The notes under the pieces were generated by a model, which saw nothing but the letters and a program-made list of their open reading frames with translations, was not told the origin of the DNA and did not search any database. Of a stretch of DNA of 64,000 bases, positions 36,838 to 45,919 are shown in pieces. Position numbers and translations under genes: made by a program. The stretch covers positions 481,049 through 545,048 of the forward strand of contig NZ_RJJX01000001.1 of the NCBI RefSeq assembly GCF_003996985.1. Reading direction: 5' to 3'. Within the stretch, counting starts at the first letter, position 1, and each line of letters starts with the position of its first letter. This DNA is from Ancylomarina longa (GTDB lineage Bacteria; Bacteroidota; Bacteroidia; Bacteroidales; Marinifilaceae).

Positions 36838-38658
36838 ATGAAAAAAATTGAATTACTGGCACCAGCCAAAAATCTGGAAGCAGGAATTGCTGCAATCAAT
36901 TATGGTGCTGATGCGATATATATTGGTGCGCCCAAATTTGGTGCTCGTGCTGCTGCAGGAAATACACTTAAGGATATAAAAGAATTGATCCAATACGCTC
37001 ATCAATATTGGGCAAAGGTTTATATTACTATAAATACAATCCTGTATGATCAGGAATTAAATGAAGCAGAACAATTGATTCATCAACTGTATGATATAGG
37101 TGCAGATGCCTTAATTGTTCAGGATATGGGCATATTGGAGATGAATCTCCCCCCCATTGAATTACATGCCAGCACCCAAACTCATAATTATGATTTAGAT
37201 CGAATCAAATTTTTGGAACAAGTTGGTTTCAAGCGAATCATTTTAGCCAGAGAACTTTCCTTAGAGCAAATTAAAGAGATTCGAAAAAATACTTCTGTTG
37301 AACTAGAATATTTCATTCATGGAGCTCTCTGTGTTTCGCTAAGTGGTCAATGTTACTTTTCACAAGCTTTAGGTGGGCGTTCTGCCAATAGGGGAGAATG
37401 TAGCCAGGCTTGCAGAATGAAATATGATTTGGTGGATGAAGAAGGCAAGGTAATCGCTAAAGATAAATATCTTCTATCCTTAAAGGATTTGAATTTATCC
37501 GGTCACTTGCAAGAAATCATGGAAAGTGGAATTTGTTCTCTGAAAATTGAAGGAAGATTAAAAGACAGCACCTACCTAAAAAATGTAACAAGTTATTATC
37601 GTCAGGCTATCGATCAAATTATTGACCAAAACCCAAATTTTGAAAAATCATCCTCCGGTGTGATAAATCCATCTTTTCAACCCGATTTAGAAAGAACTTT
37701 TAATCGCGGATATACCGATTATTTCTTTACGGGTAGAATTCCAGAGATTGCTAATTTTCATACACCTAAATCAATTGGAAAAGAAATAGGTCGGATTATA
37801 GATATTAGGAAGGATCATTTCCTAATTGAAACGCAATATGAATTACATAATGGAGATGGGCTTTGCTTTTTCAATAAGAATAATTTACTAAAGGGTATTC
37901 TAGTAAATGGTGTTCAGGGTAATAAAATATTCCCAAATGAAATGAATATGCTACAGAGAAATGCTATTCTGTACAGAAACAATGATCATGAATTTGCAAA
38001 AGAGTTAAATAGAGACCAGACCAGAAGAAAAATAGCTATCGATTTTTATCTCGAAAGTAAAGATGATGCGATAACTCTAATTGCTACAGATGAAAACGGT
38101 ATCAGCGCAAGCGTTCAGCACCTGGAACAAGTTAAATCTGCTAAAAATAAGGAAATGGCCATCTCTAATCTGAAAAAACAACTTGGTAAAACAGGAGATA
38201 GCATTTATCAAGTTAATTCTATTGATTTGAATTATGCTCAAGCTCCTTTTCTACCCGCAAAATTATTGAATGATCTTAGAAGAAAATGTTTACAGTTGCT
38301 CACTACAAGTAGAATTGATAGTCATAAAACACCAACATCAAGACTCTTAATTGCTCATCCCAAATATCCTGGCAAAAACTTATCCTATATGGGGAATGTG
38401 GTTAATTGTAAAGCTGAAGAATTTTATCACAAATGTGGCGTTGAGAAAATAGAAAAGGGTTTCGAGTTACAGAAGGATTATTCGGGCAAGACCATTATGA
38501 CCACCAAGCACTGTTTGCGACACGAATTTGGGAGGTGTCCAAAAGAAATAAGTACGCAGGAACAAGACAACAAACAACTCTATTTGGTCGACAACAAAAA
38601 AAGATACAAATTAGAGTTTAATTGTCAACGATGTGAGATGAAAATAATTTTGGAGTAA
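36838..38658 (+). CDS. Peptidase U32 family protein (RlhA/TrhP-like RNA hydroxylation family)
   Basis: The 606-residue protein carries the U32 signature: ELLAPAKNLEAGIAAINYGADAIY at the start, EYFIHGALCVSLSGQCYFS near residue 160 and the cysteine cluster GRSANRGECSQACR near 182. It also has a C-terminal pair of Cys clusters (CLRHEFGRCPK near 563, NCQRC near 597). U32 proteins such as RlhA (23S rRNA C2501 hydroxylation) and TrhP (tRNA ho5U34) are now regarded as prephenate-dependent RNA hydroxylases. The length and the DUF3656-like middle suggest the RlhA branch, but this is not certain. A TATCTTCG -7-like element lies 15-25 bases before the ATG. Confidence 0.88.
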   Translation: MKKIELLAPAKNLEAGIAAINYGADAIYIGAPKFGARAAAGNTLKDIKELIQYAHQYWAKVYITINTILYDQELNEAEQLIHQLYDIGADALIVQDMGILEMNLPPIELHASTQTHNYDLDRIKFLEQVGFKRIILARELSLEQIKEIRKNTSVELEYFIHGALCVSLSGQCYFSQALGGRSANRGECSQACRMKYDLVDEEGKVIAKDKYLLSLKDLNLSGHLQEIMESGICSLKIEGRLKDSTYLKNVTSYYRQAIDQIIDQNPNFEKSSSGVINPSFQPDLERTFNRGYTDYFFTGRIPEIANFHTPKSIGKEIGRIIDIRKDHFLIETQYELHNGDGLCFFNKNNLLKGILVNGVQGNKIFPNEMNMLQRNAILYRNNDHEFAKELNRDQTRRKIAIDFYLESKDDAITLIATDENGISASVQHLEQVKSAKNKEMAISNLKKQLGKTGDSIYQVNSIDLNYAQAPFLPAKLLNDLRRKCLQLLTTSRIDSHKTPTSRLLIAHPKYPGKNLSYMGNVVNCKAEEFYHKCGVEKIEKGFELQKDYSGKTIMTTKHCLRHEFGRCPKEISTQEQDNKQLYLVDNKKRYKLEFNCQRCEMKIILE

Positions 38659-38733
38659 ATCATTTCAAACAAGCATTTTCCAACTTGTTCTTTTGTAGTT
38701 TTTTTGAATACGAACCGATAAATTTCACAGATA

Positions 38734-39381
38734 ATGGTTCATTATATTGAAAAATTGATTAAAGAGGGAGAACATCAGCAACAAGATTTTAAATTTTGTA
38801 TTACAGATTCCCGAAAAATAGCAAAATCGCTATCCGCATTTGCAAATACTGACGGTGGAAGACTTTTAATTGGAGTAAAAGATAATGGGAAAATAGCCGG
38901 AGTTCAATCGGATGAAGAATTCTACATGATAAAGGCAGCTGCAGAAATGTACAGTCGTCCCCAAATTTTTTTTAAGAGTAAAATATGGACAATAAGCGGT
39001 AAAAATGTTTTGGAAATTTCTGTTCCTCCTTCTCCTGAAATGCCACATTATGCTCAAAATGAAAATGGTAAATGGCTCGCCTACCTTCGCAAGCAGGATG
39101 AAAACATTCTTGTCAATAAAATATTACTAGAGGTATGGAAAAAGAAAGCAAAACCAACAGACACCTACCTTGAGTACACTGACATTGAAAAAAATCTAAT
39201 GGAATACTTGCTTTCTGAAAAGAAAATCAGTCAAAATCAATTTTGTAAACTTGTAAAGATTAGTCGTTATAAAGCAGAGCGAATCCTGGTGAAATTAATT
39301 TGCTGGGAAGTAATAGAAATGGATTTTACCGAAAAGGGAGTGAAGTACAAAATAAAGCAAAATTTAGAGTCGTCTTTCTAA
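38734..39381 (+). CDS. AlbA_2 (Schlafen-like, divergent AAA-4) domain protein
   Basis: The 215-residue protein has an AlbA_2 domain at residues 5-130, with EGEHQQQDFKFCITDSRK and the family's core SLSAFANTDGGRLLIGVKDNGKI near 35-55. The C-terminal part (about 150-215) is predicted as a winged-helix-like region (EKNLMEYLLSEKKISQNQF, VKISRYKAERILVKLICWE). AlbA_2/Schlafen-type domains bind nucleic acids or act as putative transcription regulators; this protein's target is unknown. It lies 75 bases downstream of the U32 gene and may be co-transcribed. No phage neighbours are present. Confidence 0.87.
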   Translation: MVHYIEKLIKEGEHQQQDFKFCITDSRKIAKSLSAFANTDGGRLLIGVKDNGKIAGVQSDEEFYMIKAAAEMYSRPQIFFKSKIWTISGKNVLEISVPPSPEMPHYAQNENGKWLAYLRKQDENILVNKILLEVWKKKAKPTDTYLEYTDIEKNLMEYLLSEKKISQNQFCKLVKISRYKAERILVKLICWEVIEMDFTEKGVKYKIKQNLESSF

Positions 39382-39403
39382 AGAAAATAATCCTCAGAAA
39401 ATA

Positions 39404-39585
39404 AAAAAACCGCACTAATTAATGGAATTTTAAACTCCTGAATGACAGGATTTGAGTGCCTGCTTGGTCAAGTTTCCCCTGTGTCGAAACAACCCGAAGG
39501 TTGGGGCCTGCTTTTGCAAGCATGTAGCTTTCTCGGTATGTGTTAACTGTTGAGTTTAACAATCGATAATTAATGCGGCATACCT
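39404..39585 (-). ncRNA. Structured RNA candidate, 6S-like architecture (possible ssrS)
   Basis: This gap between the AlbA_2 and TatD genes has no ORF but a strong RNA signature on the minus strand. A terminal helix pairs CCGCATTAATTA (39578-39567) with TAATTAGTGCGG (39421-39410), with one G-U pair, and is followed at once by seven U. Inside are TGTTAA/TTAACA (39540-39563), CAACC-UUCG-GGUUG (about 39489-39503), CCCC/GGGG around it, TGCTT/AAGCA arms (about 39517 and 39462), and TCCTG/CAGGA (39435-39450). The length of about 180 nt, end-pairing and opened centre resemble 6S RNA (the Bacteroidales-1 RNA group); no sequence consensus could be checked, and a TAnnTTTG promoter is not evident. It is not tRNA or tmRNA. 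Confidence 0.5.
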
Positions 39586-39787
39586 TTATCTTATTTTAAA
39601 GAACGTCTGTTTCTATTTGCAAAATAAGCAAGAATCTAGCACAAAACAAGACTTACAGTGTTTTTTTTATTCTATTTTGATGAAACGACTTAAACTTAAA
39701 AACATAAATTACATTCAATGAGTTTCTTATTATATAGTTCGTACTGACCTATAGCTTGAATCATTCTGCCACCAAAGAAAATATTTG

Positions 39788-39795
39788 TATTTTTG
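39788..39795 (+). promoter_or_regulatory. -7 promoter element of the TatD-TcdA pair
   Basis: TATTTTTG fits the consensus and lies about 10 to 20 bases before the ATG candidates at 39806 and 39815, so transcription starts nearly at the start codon. Confidence 0.55.
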
Positions 39796-39805
39796 CCAGA
39801 ATCAG

Positions 39806-40474
39806 ATGACACACATGACAGCAAATCAATATATCGATATTCACACCCACAAACCATCCAAGGAGATAGATATTCAATCTATTATAAATTGGGATGAATT
39901 AGATTGTAGTCGTTTGGAAGGAAACAGATATTTGGTTTCCCTTGGTTTACATCCATGGAATATACCTAAAGTAAATGTTGAGTTTACCCTTCGGGAGATT
40001 GAACAATACTCCACAAACCCTAATATTGTCGCCGTTGGTGAAATCGGATTGGATAAACTTGTTGATGTGAGTTTAGAAATGCAGGAAAAAGTATTTACAA
40101 CTCAACTGCAATTTGCAAATCGGTTGGAAAAACCTGTCATCATACATTGTGTGAAGGCTTTTTCTGAGCTCCTTCGAATTCGAAAGCAACAACATACTTC
40201 AATTCCCTGGATACTCCATGGATTCCGAAATAATGAGCAAATTGGGGATAGTCTGATTAAATCAGGATGTTATTTATCTTTCGGAAAAGCCTTATTACAA
40301 CAAGAAAATCTCCAGAGATTATTTCAAAAAATTTCTGATCATCAATATTTTCTGGAAACGGATGATTCCAATATTAGCATCAAAGATATCTATCTGAAAG
40401 CTGCTGAATTAAAAAATAAAAGTGTTAATGAATTAATGCAAAATTTACAAATCAATTACGAGAACTGTTTTTAA
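39806..40474 (+). CDS. TatD-family metal-dependent hydrolase
   Basis: The 222-residue protein is taken from the ATG at 39806; 39815 (MTANQYIDIHTH) is an equally plausible start, and an earlier frame start is excluded because it would precede the promoter. TatD motifs are IDIHTHKPS at the start, SLGLHPWN near 45, AVGEIGLDKL near 77 (catalytic region), VIIHCVKAFSELL near 110 and ETDDSN near 187. Family members are 3'-5' exonucleases or nucleases, and some are D-aminoacyl-tRNA-related; this is a short, divergent member with HTHKPS in place of HCH. The TcdA gene follows after 5 bases, so the two form an operon. Confidence 0.85.
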   Translation: MTHMTANQYIDIHTHKPSKEIDIQSIINWDELDCSRLEGNRYLVSLGLHPWNIPKVNVEFTLREIEQYSTNPNIVAVGEIGLDKLVDVSLEMQEKVFTTQLQFANRLEKPVIIHCVKAFSELLRIRKQQHTSIPWILHGFRNNEQIGDSLIKSGCYLSFGKALLQQENLQRLFQKISDHQYFLETDDSNISIKDIYLKAAELKNKSVNELMQNLQINYENCF

Positions 40475-40479
40475 TAATT

Positions 40480-41205
40480 ATGAGTGAAGATTGGTTGAGC
40501 AGGACAGAACTGCTTTTAGGAAAAGAAGAATTATCGAAATTACGAAATGCTAATGTTTTAGTAGTTGGATTAGGTGGCGTTGGTGCTTATGCAGCCGAAC
40601 AGATTTGCCGATCTGGTGTTGGTAGCATGACAATCGTAGATGGTGATCATGTAGAAGAATCAAATATTAACAGACAATTACCTGCCATTCAAAGTAATTT
40701 AGGAAAAGATAAAGCTGCTATCATGGGAGAGCGATTGCTGGATATCAATCCCAATTTGAATCTGAAAATTATCAACGAATACCTGCATAAAGAGAGTATG
40801 AATGATATCCTGCAAATAGGGAACTACGACTACGTGGTTGATGCAATAGATACTTTAGCTCCCAAAATTTCATTAATATATCATAGTCTTCAGAATAATT
40901 TAAATGTTGTAAGCGCTATGGGAGCTGGAGGTAAAATAGATCCCTCCAAAATAAAGATTGCTGATATTTCCCAATCATACAATTGTAAACTAGCAAGAAT
41001 GCTTCGCAAAAGATTGCATAAGATTGGAGTTTATGAAGGAGTTCAAGTTGTTTTTTCGCCGGAGGATATTTCGAAAGATGCTGTAGTTTTATCGGAGAGT
41101 CAAAATAAGCGGTCAAACGTTGGAACAATTTCCTATATGCCTCCTCTATTCGGCTGTTTTTGTGCTTCAGTTGTTGTAAATGGATTACTGGAAAGGAAAA
41201 ATTAA
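40480..41205 (+). CDS. tcdA: tRNA threonylcarbamoyladenosine dehydratase (TcdA/CsdL family)
   Basis: This 241-residue E1-like enzyme uses ATP to cyclise t6A37 of tRNA to ct6A. It has the ATP-binding loop VVGLGGVGAYAAEQICRSGVG near residue 28 and the Arg-containing motif ESNINRQLPA near 63. The conserved DYVVDAIDTLAPKISLI lies near 112, a block also present in TcdA. The C-terminal GTISYMPPLFG is a family hallmark. Length is slightly below the approximately 270 residues of E. coli TcdA. It is the second gene of a two-gene operon after TatD. Confidence 0.9.
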   Translation: MSEDWLSRTELLLGKEELSKLRNANVLVVGLGGVGAYAAEQICRSGVGSMTIVDGDHVEESNINRQLPAIQSNLGKDKAAIMGERLLDINPNLNLKIINEYLHKESMNDILQIGNYDYVVDAIDTLAPKISLIYHSLQNNLNVVSAMGAGGKIDPSKIKIADISQSYNCKLARMLRKRLHKIGVYEGVQVVFSPEDISKDAVVLSESQNKRSNVGTISYMPPLFGCFCASVVVNGLLERKN

Positions 41206-41493
41206 TTTTCCAATTTTTAGCCTTATGCACAGTTTAGGTAAGTGATCCCCATCTTTTATTAAGCCAGTTTAATACTTTTAGATATTTACCAGGGTAGAAA
41301 AATAGATTGGTTCTTATGAGAAATTAAACTTCCAGGAAGATTTTAGTATATTCCAATTTTTCGTACGGCGCAATGAATAATAAATTAGATAATTTTAGAA
41401 TCAACACTTTTGACTGAATCTTATTAAAATTGCTCTGGTTGGAGATTTAATACTACTTTTTAGTGAATAAAGTTGAATCATTAATGATAAGCT

Positions 41494-41997
41494 ATGTTTT
41501 ACGATACAATTTCTTCCCCAATTGGTAACTTACTGCTGCTTTCGAGCGATGCAGGACTAAAAAAGATAATTTTCAGTGATCACCAAAACAATATCTCCCC
41601 GAATTTAAATTGGATCAAAGATTCCTTTAAATTAAAAGAAGTTAAAGATCAACTCCTTGCCTATTTCCATCAAGAACTAACACAATTTAATTTGATGCTT
41701 GCCCCTGATGGAACCGCCTTCCAAAAAAGCATATGGAAAGAACTTCAACAAATACCATATGGTACTATTTGCTCGTATCAGGATATCGCCAATTCTATAG
41801 GTAAACCAAATGCGTGCCGTGCTGTAGGAATGGCAAATTCATTGAATCCTATTCCTATTATTATTCCTTGTCATCGCGTTATTGGCAAAAACGGAAAACT
41901 TACGGGTTATGCTGGTGGATTGGAAACAAAAGCCAAACTTTTAATAATTGAAAATATCCAAATGCCAAACGATTTCACCCAATTTAAACTATTTTAA
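41494..41997 (+). CDS. Methylated-DNA--protein-cysteine methyltransferase (Ogt type)
   Basis: The 167-residue DNA-repair protein removes alkyl groups from O6-alkylguanine by transfer to its own Cys. The active site IIPCHRVIG lies near residue 128, preceded by the helix-turn-helix GTAFQKSIWKELQQIPYG near 72 and AVGMANSLNPIP near 112, and followed by GKLTGYAGGLETKAKLL. It lacks an N-terminal Ada-type zinc domain, so it is the stand-alone Ogt class. It is monocistronic by spacing (289 bases after tcdA). Confidence 0.94.
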   Translation: MFYDTISSPIGNLLLLSSDAGLKKIIFSDHQNNISPNLNWIKDSFKLKEVKDQLLAYFHQELTQFNLMLAPDGTAFQKSIWKELQQIPYGTICSYQDIANSIGKPNACRAVGMANSLNPIPIIIPCHRVIGKNGKLTGYAGGLETKAKLLIIENIQMPNDFTQFKLF

Positions 41998-42194
41998 AAA
42001 TCATATTTTAACTTCTGTATATTTGCAATCTTATCTTTATTCAGTTTTTATAGTTTACGCCTTAATAAAGATCAAATAACTGTAAAATACTTTTGATTTA
42101 ATTGGCAAATCATCTAACTTGCCATCCGCTAAATTAAACTTTGTATGTGTTGGATACGAAGCATTTTAGTTTCATTAAATCAATAAACAAATTC

Positions 42195-43991
42195 ATGAGT
42201 AAAATTTTAGGACACAGTTTCCATATTCCTGTAATGGGAACAGGATTTACAGTGGATACTCCTGTAAAAGTGGCTCACCTTGGAATTTCATCGGTTATAT
42301 CAATTGTTGATGATATACTCGTTGAAAAAATGAGAGAGATGTACTGTAAAAAGTTGAGTCTTCCATTCAAGCCAATTACAGAGAAAACTAAAGATTTTCG
42401 TGCTGAAAGAATAACTTCTTATCTGAATCTAATGGACAAGATGGTAAAGGAGAAATTTGAAAATCTTAAAGAATCCATTCAAGATAAAAGTAAGGAATTG
42501 GAAGAATATTTCAGTTTACTACCCGATTTTTCAGAAGTTAAAAAAGAATTTACTGAAAAATTTGCTGATCATCCATATGTGAAAGAAGCCAAGGAATGGA
42601 TTAATAATAATCTTCCATTAGGGTCTATTGATGTAAATATCATGACCAAACTAGACAAGGAAAACTATTATAAAGGAGAACAACTACCTTCAGAATATAA
42701 CGATGCACATGCAGCTCTTCGTGGTTTTGCCATGAGTAACCTGGAGAGCTCCATGGTTTTATCTGCTGGAATGAATCCTCGTTTGTATGGTTATTTGGAG
42801 CAATTCGCAGATTTTTATCCCGATGTTAGCGGATATATCAAAAAGAAAATTGTTCTGAAAGTTAGTGATTTCCGATCCGCACTTATTCAAGGAAAATTCC
42901 TCGCTAAAAAGGGAATTTGGATCTCTGAGTTTCGCATAGAATCAGGATTAAATTGCGGAGGACATGCTTTTGCTACTGATGGTTTTCTGATGGGTCCTAT
43001 TTTGGAAGAATTTAAAGATAAGCGTCAAGAATTACAACAGGATCTTCATCAGATATTAGCTCAGGCTCTGGAAAGAAAGCAGAAACCTGTTCCCAATAAA
43101 CCTTTGGAGATGAAAATTACTGCTCAGGGAGGTGTAGGTACTGCAGAAGAGCATGATTTTCTTATGGAACACTACCAATTAGACTCAATTGGTTGGGGCA
43201 CTCCTTTTCTAATGGTTCCTGAAGCTTGCGATGTGGATGACAATACATTGTCTCTTCTTGAAAAGGCGAATGAAAAAGATCTTTCCTTAAGTCACGCATC
43301 ACCGCTAGGAGTTCGATTTAATAATCTTAACGCCAATACACGCGATAAGGATAAATGGATAAATTTAGAGCAGAATCAACCAGGAAGTGCTTGTTCTAAA
43401 AGATATATGATTGCCAATAAAGAGTTCACGAAAGAACCAATATGTACAGCTTCCAAACAATATCAAAAATTAAAATTGGCTGATTTAAAATCACAAAACC
43501 TTTCTCCAGAGGAATATGAAAAGGAAGTAAACTTATTGCTGGAGAAAACCTGTCTTTGTAAAGGCCTATCAGCTTCAGCATTTTTAGTGAATCATATTGA
43601 CACTAAAAAAGATGGAGACGGTGTTTCTATTTGCCCGGGACCAAACTTAGCTTATTTTACGAAAAAGGCCAAGTTAAAGGAGATGATCGATCATATTTAC
43701 AATCGAACAAATCTGATTGAAAGAACAGATAGACCAAATATGTTTATCAAAGAAATAAACTTGTATTATGACTATTTGAAAGAACAAGTGAATGAATTAA
43801 AAAATCCAGTTGCAAAACAAATCAAGTCTTTAGAAAAATTTAAAAATAATTTACTGGATGGTGTAGGTTATTACAAAAACCTGTCACAACATTTTTCTGG
43901 TAAATTTCAGAATATCAAGCAACAGTTACAGTCTGATTTAAGTAAATTGGAATTGGAAATACAAAATATTCTTATCACTTCTGATAAGTAA
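42195..43991 (+). CDS. Large unrecognised protein with possible TIM-barrel/nitronate-monooxygenase-like segments
   Basis: The 598-residue protein is taken from the ATG giving MSKILGHSFHIPVMG; upstream in-frame starts are TTG. I do not recognise a named family. The N-terminus (PVMGTGFTVDTPVKVAHLGI, residues 12-31) and AQGGVGTAEEHDFLMEHYQL with WGTPFLMVPEAC (about 311-341) recall FMN-binding segments of nitronate monooxygenase-type TIM barrels. ESGLNCGGHAFATDG (about 250) and the Cys-rich GSACSKRYM (about 397) and TCLCKGLSASAF (about 452) are distinctive and might bind metal or a cluster. The C-terminal 120 residues are helical/coiled. There is no signal peptide or membrane segment. It is monocistronic with its own terminator. 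Confidence 0.8.
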   Translation: MSKILGHSFHIPVMGTGFTVDTPVKVAHLGISSVISIVDDILVEKMREMYCKKLSLPFKPITEKTKDFRAERITSYLNLMDKMVKEKFENLKESIQDKSKELEEYFSLLPDFSEVKKEFTEKFADHPYVKEAKEWINNNLPLGSIDVNIMTKLDKENYYKGEQLPSEYNDAHAALRGFAMSNLESSMVLSAGMNPRLYGYLEQFADFYPDVSGYIKKKIVLKVSDFRSALIQGKFLAKKGIWISEFRIESGLNCGGHAFATDGFLMGPILEEFKDKRQELQQDLHQILAQALERKQKPVPNKPLEMKITAQGGVGTAEEHDFLMEHYQLDSIGWGTPFLMVPEACDVDDNTLSLLEKANEKDLSLSHASPLGVRFNNLNANTRDKDKWINLEQNQPGSACSKRYMIANKEFTKEPICTASKQYQKLKLADLKSQNLSPEEYEKEVNLLLEKTCLCKGLSASAFLVNHIDTKKDGDGVSICPGPNLAYFTKKAKLKEMIDHIYNRTNLIERTDRPNMFIKEINLYYDYLKEQVNELKNPVAKQIKSLEKFKNNLLDGVGYYKNLSQHFSGKFQNIKQQLQSDLSKLELEIQNILITSDK

Positions 43992-43997
43992 AACCCT

Positions 43998-44028
43998 AAA
44001 AGCCAATCTATAACAGATTGGCTTTTTT
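43998..44028 (+). terminator. Intrinsic terminator of the 598-residue protein gene
   Basis: AAGCCAATC pairs with GATTGGCTT around a 7-base loop and is followed by a T-rich run (TTTTTTCC). Confidence 0.9.
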
Positions 44029-44519
44029 CCTTTTTATCCTATCGACACCCCAAAATTGAATTGTAATTTTACTATCCGACAATTTCACATTGAGCTTATT
44101 ATCTATCTTTATCCATCCCGGAATACTTTTGTCGTAAATTACCCATTCCCTTTTGAGTATTTCTATTTCCTAAATTGGGTGAAAGCCATAAAAAACCATT
44201 CGATTAATTCCTGCACATTTGTGATGTAAAGAAATGATTCAAATTATGTGTCAAGTACATTGTACTTGTAAAATTTTAATTTCTACTAAAATATTGTGAA
44301 TTCTGTATCGGTTTAGGTTAGGGTTAGTTTTCAGATAAATTACAGGATTTGTAAATTTTTTTTAAGTAGGGTTAAAATAATAATTTTGAAAACTTTTCCA
44401 TATTGTTAGTTTTTGCTTCGAACCGAAAAAGAGTTTTCACCAACTTTTTTTCGGTTTTTGAGCAAAAATAAAGCTGAAATCAAATCGAAATCAGCTCTAT
44501 ATTATTGAAATAGTATTCT
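44029..44519. other. Intergenic stretch without a recognisable gene
   Basis: This gap lies between the 598-residue gene terminator and citrate synthase. Near its right end, minus-strand AGCTGA/TCAGCT (44472-44496) followed by TTATTTTTG may be a weak terminator of the citrate synthase transcript. No other feature was seen. Confidence 0.45.
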
Positions 44520-45851
44520 TTAATGCTTTTCAGTTTCTACAACATCCTTTAATCCGGCAATTTTTTCCAACATTTCAGTTGTAATAGATTTTGGTCTCTC
44601 CAACGGATAACCTAAGGCTCGATCCCAAATAATATTGGCGCAAATACCGATGGATCGTCCAATGCCAAATAAAACAGTATAAAAATCATACTCTGTCACC
44701 CCATAGTGCCATTGAATAACACCAGACTGTGCATCCACATTTGGCCATGGATTCTTGGCTTTACCATGCTCTTTCAAAATAGGAGGAACCACCTTATAAA
44801 GTAGATCTGCATATTTAAATATCGGATCTTCAGATAGGTGATTTAAGCTAAATTCGCGTTGCAACATATAACGTGGATCAGTTTTACGCAAAACTGCGTG
44901 ACCAAATCCAGGAATAACCTGACCTGAGTTCAAAGTATCCCAAACAAATTGCTGCATCTCTTCTTCGGTAGGAACCCGATCCCCCATTTTATCCATGACT
45001 TCCTGAAGCCATCTTAATACTTCCTGATTAGCCAAACCATGAAGCGGACCAGCCAAGCCATTAATCATCGCCGAAATGGAAAGATAGATGTCAGACAAAG
45101 AACTTGCAACTAAATGTCCTGTATGTGCACTAACATTACCACTTTCGTGATCACTATGAATAATAAAATGCAAACGGGATACATCATCATACGGATTTTG
45201 AATGCCCATCATATGAGCGAAATTACCTCCCATATCCAAATGCGGATTCGATTGAATTCTTGGTCCCTGACGATAAAGTTTATTATAAATATAAGAAGCT
45301 ATTTCCGGTAATTTTGCAAGAAGATTTAAAGCATCTTCATAAGTTGCTTCCCAATAATCTTTCTTACTCAAGCCAGCATGATATTGCCGATTAAAAACAG
45401 ATTCCCTATTTAAAGTTAAAATTGCAGTTGAAAATATGGCCATCGGATGACTACAACAAGGAAAAGAATCGATTACTTCATATACATATCTGGGAACAAT
45501 CCTTCTTTTGCTAAATTCATCCACCACTTGCATTACCTCTTCCTGATTTGGAAAATCACCGGTAAGTAGCAGATAGAATAATCCTTCCACATATGGCATT
45601 TCAGCTCCTTTGGGTTTTGGTAAACTTTTAATCACCTCCTTAAGAGTATAACCACGATATCTAATTCCTTCCTCAGGATCCAAATAAGATATATCTGTAA
45701 CTAAGGATTTTAAGCCTCTCATTCCACCAATCACCTGAGATATAGTAACATTACCTACAACTACATCCCCATATTCCTCTAATAGCTTTTTTGTACGTGG
45801 TCGGTGTTCTTCAATTTTTTTGGATAAGGTCTGTTTTAAAGTTTTTTTCAT
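44520..45851 (-). CDS. Citrate synthase, mitochondrial/eukaryotic type
   Basis: This 443-residue enzyme condenses acetyl-CoA with oxaloacetate. Unlike the hexameric GltA of proteobacteria it resembles mitochondrial citrate synthase: VIGGMRGLKSLVTDISYLDPEEGIRYRG near residue 40 and three catalytic residues in GLAGPLHGLANQEVL (His), PGFGHAVLRKTDPRY (His) and NPWPNVDAQSGVIQWHYG (Asp). The aconitase gene is directly upstream on the same strand, 68 bases away, so the two are probably co-transcribed; no isocitrate dehydrogenase is nearby. Length and N-terminus are normal for Bacteroidota. Confidence 0.94.
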   Translation of the reverse strand: MKKTLKQTLSKKIEEHRPRTKKLLEEYGDVVVGNVTISQVIGGMRGLKSLVTDISYLDPEEGIRYRGYTLKEVIKSLPKPKGAEMPYVEGLFYLLLTGDFPNQEEVMQVVDEFSKRRIVPRYVYEVIDSFPCCSHPMAIFSTAILTLNRESVFNRQYHAGLSKKDYWEATYEDALNLLAKLPEIASYIYNKLYRQGPRIQSNPHLDMGGNFAHMMGIQNPYDDVSRLHFIIHSDHESGNVSAHTGHLVASSLSDIYLSISAMINGLAGPLHGLANQEVLRWLQEVMDKMGDRVPTEEEMQQFVWDTLNSGQVIPGFGHAVLRKTDPRYMLQREFSLNHLSEDPIFKYADLLYKVVPPILKEHGKAKNPWPNVDAQSGVIQWHYGVTEYDFYTVLFGIGRSIGICANIIWDRALGYPLERPKSITTEMLEKIAGLKDVVETEKH

Positions 45852-45871
45852 ATGGCTAAACTTAAAATTAT

Positions 45872-45896
45872 GAGACCAGCTGGGGAGATCGGTCTC
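45872..45896. repeat. Hairpin between aconitase and citrate synthase genes
   Basis: GAGACC (45872-45877) and GGTCTC (45891-45896) form a 6-bp stem with a 13-base GC-rich loop in the 68-base gap. No U-run follows, so it could be an mRNA-stabilising or attenuating structure, not a terminator. Confidence 0.5.
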
Positions 45897-45919
45897 GTTT
45901 ATGTATCGTTTTTTGTTTC

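Noticed and set aside
39404-39585. tRNA, tmRNA or riboswitch
   Set aside because: No tRNA T-loop or acceptor CCA was found, no tmRNA tag reading frame was seen, and none of the thiamine, cobalamin or SAM riboswitch core words are present.
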